Below are positions 62,985 to 64,000 of a stretch of DNA of 64,000 nt, one piece after another; position 1 is the stretch's first letter, and each line of letters starts with the position of its first letter. This DNA is from Cognatundibacterium jejuense (GTDB taxonomy: Bacteria; Pseudomonadota; Gammaproteobacteria; Burkholderiales; Burkholderiaceae_D). The DNA lies in NCBI RefSeq assembly GCF_014284255.1, contig NZ_JACOFV010000019.1:1-64000 (forward strand), written 5' to 3'. The notes under the pieces were generated by a model. The model saw nothing but the letters and a program-made list of their open reading frames with translations. It was not told where the DNA came from and did not search any database. The translations under genes and the position numbers were made by a program.

Positions 62985-64000
62985 CTACATTCTGACCTTC
63001 ACTTGCACACCAAACAGACGTGGTGCGGTGATCGACGCAAATGGCGTACCCAATACTGAAGTAATCGGACTGCCATCAAATACATAGCGTTTATCGAACA
63101 CATTGTTCACATACATGCTGACATTCCAACGCCGGTCTTCACTCTGCCAACCCAGATGCAAATCGGTGCGGTTTTGTGCTGAACCTATGCTAAATGTCGG
63201 TGCTGTCAGGCAAGTCATCTGTGCTGCAGAATTGGCATTGCAACGGGTTGCGCCAGTGTAAGCATGTTGTATGCTCAAATTGACATTGCCATGCATGACA
63301 TCGTACCAGGTGTAATCGGCACCCGCTGCCGCGCTGAAGCGTGGCGTGCCAACTGGTTGTCCAGACAAATCCGGGCCATTTTGTACGACATAGTTGGCGT
63401 ATTTTTGGTCGATGTATTCCAGATTGCCATACAACTTCAGACCACGCATCGGTGCCCAATGTGCATCCAGATCGATACCGGTCGCGTTCTGATCGCTATT
63501 GGTGACCTGATACGCCGGAATCGGTGCGCCTGGTGCCTGTACCAGCGTCAAGGATTGCAGATTCGTGAACTTGTAATGGAATAAAGATGCATTCAACATC
63601 AGCTTGGCTTCTTTGAAGTAGGACTTGATGCCGAATTCGTAATTCCATACGTCTTCTGGCTGAAATTGCGCACCCATAGAGACCGAGTTAAAGCCGCCGG
63701 ACTGATAGCCTTTGGTGACAGACGCATAGCCCATGATGTCTTGCGTGTAGTGGTAATCCAGCACCACGCGCGGGCTGGCATCGGTCCAACTCTTCTTGAT
63801 ACTCATTGCAGTTGACGGTGCGGAACTATCGACAAAAAAGTTTTGCGTCAATGCAGCCAGTGCCTGACTTTGGCCATTGAAAAAGCCATACTGATTTGCC
63901 GTTGCAATCACACTATCAAGACCAGGTGCTATCCGGTTAGGATAATTCCAGCTAAAGGTTTTACTGTCATGCGTTACTCGTAAGCCAGTCGTTAAATTCC
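62985..64000 (-). CDS. TonB-dependent receptor, C-terminal part (5' end outside window)
   Basis: The last about 338 residues of an outer-membrane beta-barrel receptor. The frame stays open to the window edge (TGLRVTHDSKTFSWNYPNRI precedes a GTG at 63911 that is not the start). It has barrel strands YGSVTKGYQSGGFN-like (GYASVTKGYQSGGFNSVS), GIDLDAHWAPMRGLKLYGNLEYIDQKY in pieces, and the aromatic terminal strand RLFGVQVKVRM needed for barrel assembly. The SxxKGYxxGGF motif suits receptors of the sphingomonad/caulobacter type for plant or sugar compounds. Substrate unknown. Confidence 0.9.
   Translation of the reverse strand, partial: NLTTGLRVTHDSKTFSWNYPNRIAPGLDSVIATANQYGFFNGQSQALAALTQNFFVDSSAPSTAMSIKKSWTDASPRVVLDYHYTQDIMGYASVTKGYQSGGFNSVSMGAQFQPEDVWNYEFGIKSYFKEAKLMLNASLFHYKFTNLQSLTLVQAPGAPIPAYQVTNSDQNATGIDLDAHWAPMRGLKLYGNLEYIDQKYANYVVQNGPDLSGQPVGTPRFSAAAGADYTWYDVMHGNVNLSIQHAYTGATRCNANSAAQMTCLTAPTFSIGSAQNRTDLHLGWQSEDRRWNVSMYVNNVFDKRYVFDGSPITSVLGTPFASITAPRLFGVQVKVRM

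Overview
The window reads as the chromosome of a betaproteobacterium of the order Burkholderiales, most like Oxalobacteraceae (Undibacterium or Herminiimonas-like; this is inference from gene content and moderate GC, not a search). Supporting signs are the tuf-tRNA-Trp-secE-nusG-rplKAJL-rpoBC order, a 1368-residue RpoB, the birA-coaX-SPOR cluster, a Gcr-type 'site-specific recombinase' membrane protein and an extra, C-terminally extended IF-1.

Layout. 1-12.8 kb: translation and transcription core (EF-Tu 3' end, tRNA-Trp, secE, nusG, rplK, rplA, rplJ, rplL, rpoB, rpoC) with strong RNA hairpins in almost every gap. 13-18.5 kb: birA, coaX, a SPOR protein, an IclR regulator with hutG and hutF (last steps of histidine breakdown). 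18.5-22.7 kb: a minus-strand operon of a YtrA-type GntR regulator, an ABC ATPase and two tandemly duplicated membrane proteins. 22.8-31.7 kb: small metabolic genes, including two Lrp/AsnC regulators, aroG, lysA, sodC, a PhyH oxygenase, an esterase, a solute-binding protein and a TlpA-like protein.

31.8-37.7 kb is the most unusual region. A 578-residue peptidoglycan hydrolase (muramidase-like N-terminus, LysM, papain-like amidase C-terminus) is followed by a small exported protein. The C-terminal amidase domain plus exported protein are then repeated three more times as free-standing modules of about 1.1 kb. It looks like an effector/immunity array with orphan toxin cassettes, comparable in layout to Rhs or CdiA orphan-CT arrays, but built on a cell-wall amidase. 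Two of the orphan modules start directly on the stop codon of the preceding immunity gene, one pair has diverged together, and the last toxin copy is decapitated.

37.9-51.1 kb: a ketoacyl synthase III, a YitT protein, the Gcr-type membrane protein, a palindromic intergenic repeat, a CNNM/CorC-type protein, a large GGDEF-EAL protein, a persulfide dioxygenase-like MBL enzyme divergent from a TauE/SafE exporter, and an HD-GYP protein. 51.2-61.4 kb: a complete malonate catabolic operon: a divergent GntR/FCD regulator, a TRAP transporter, then mdcA, mdcC, a fused mdcD-mdcE, mdcG, mdcB and mdcH, nearly all overlapping. 61.4-64 kb: infA, a TetR regulator and the 3' part of a TonB-dependent receptor that runs off the window.
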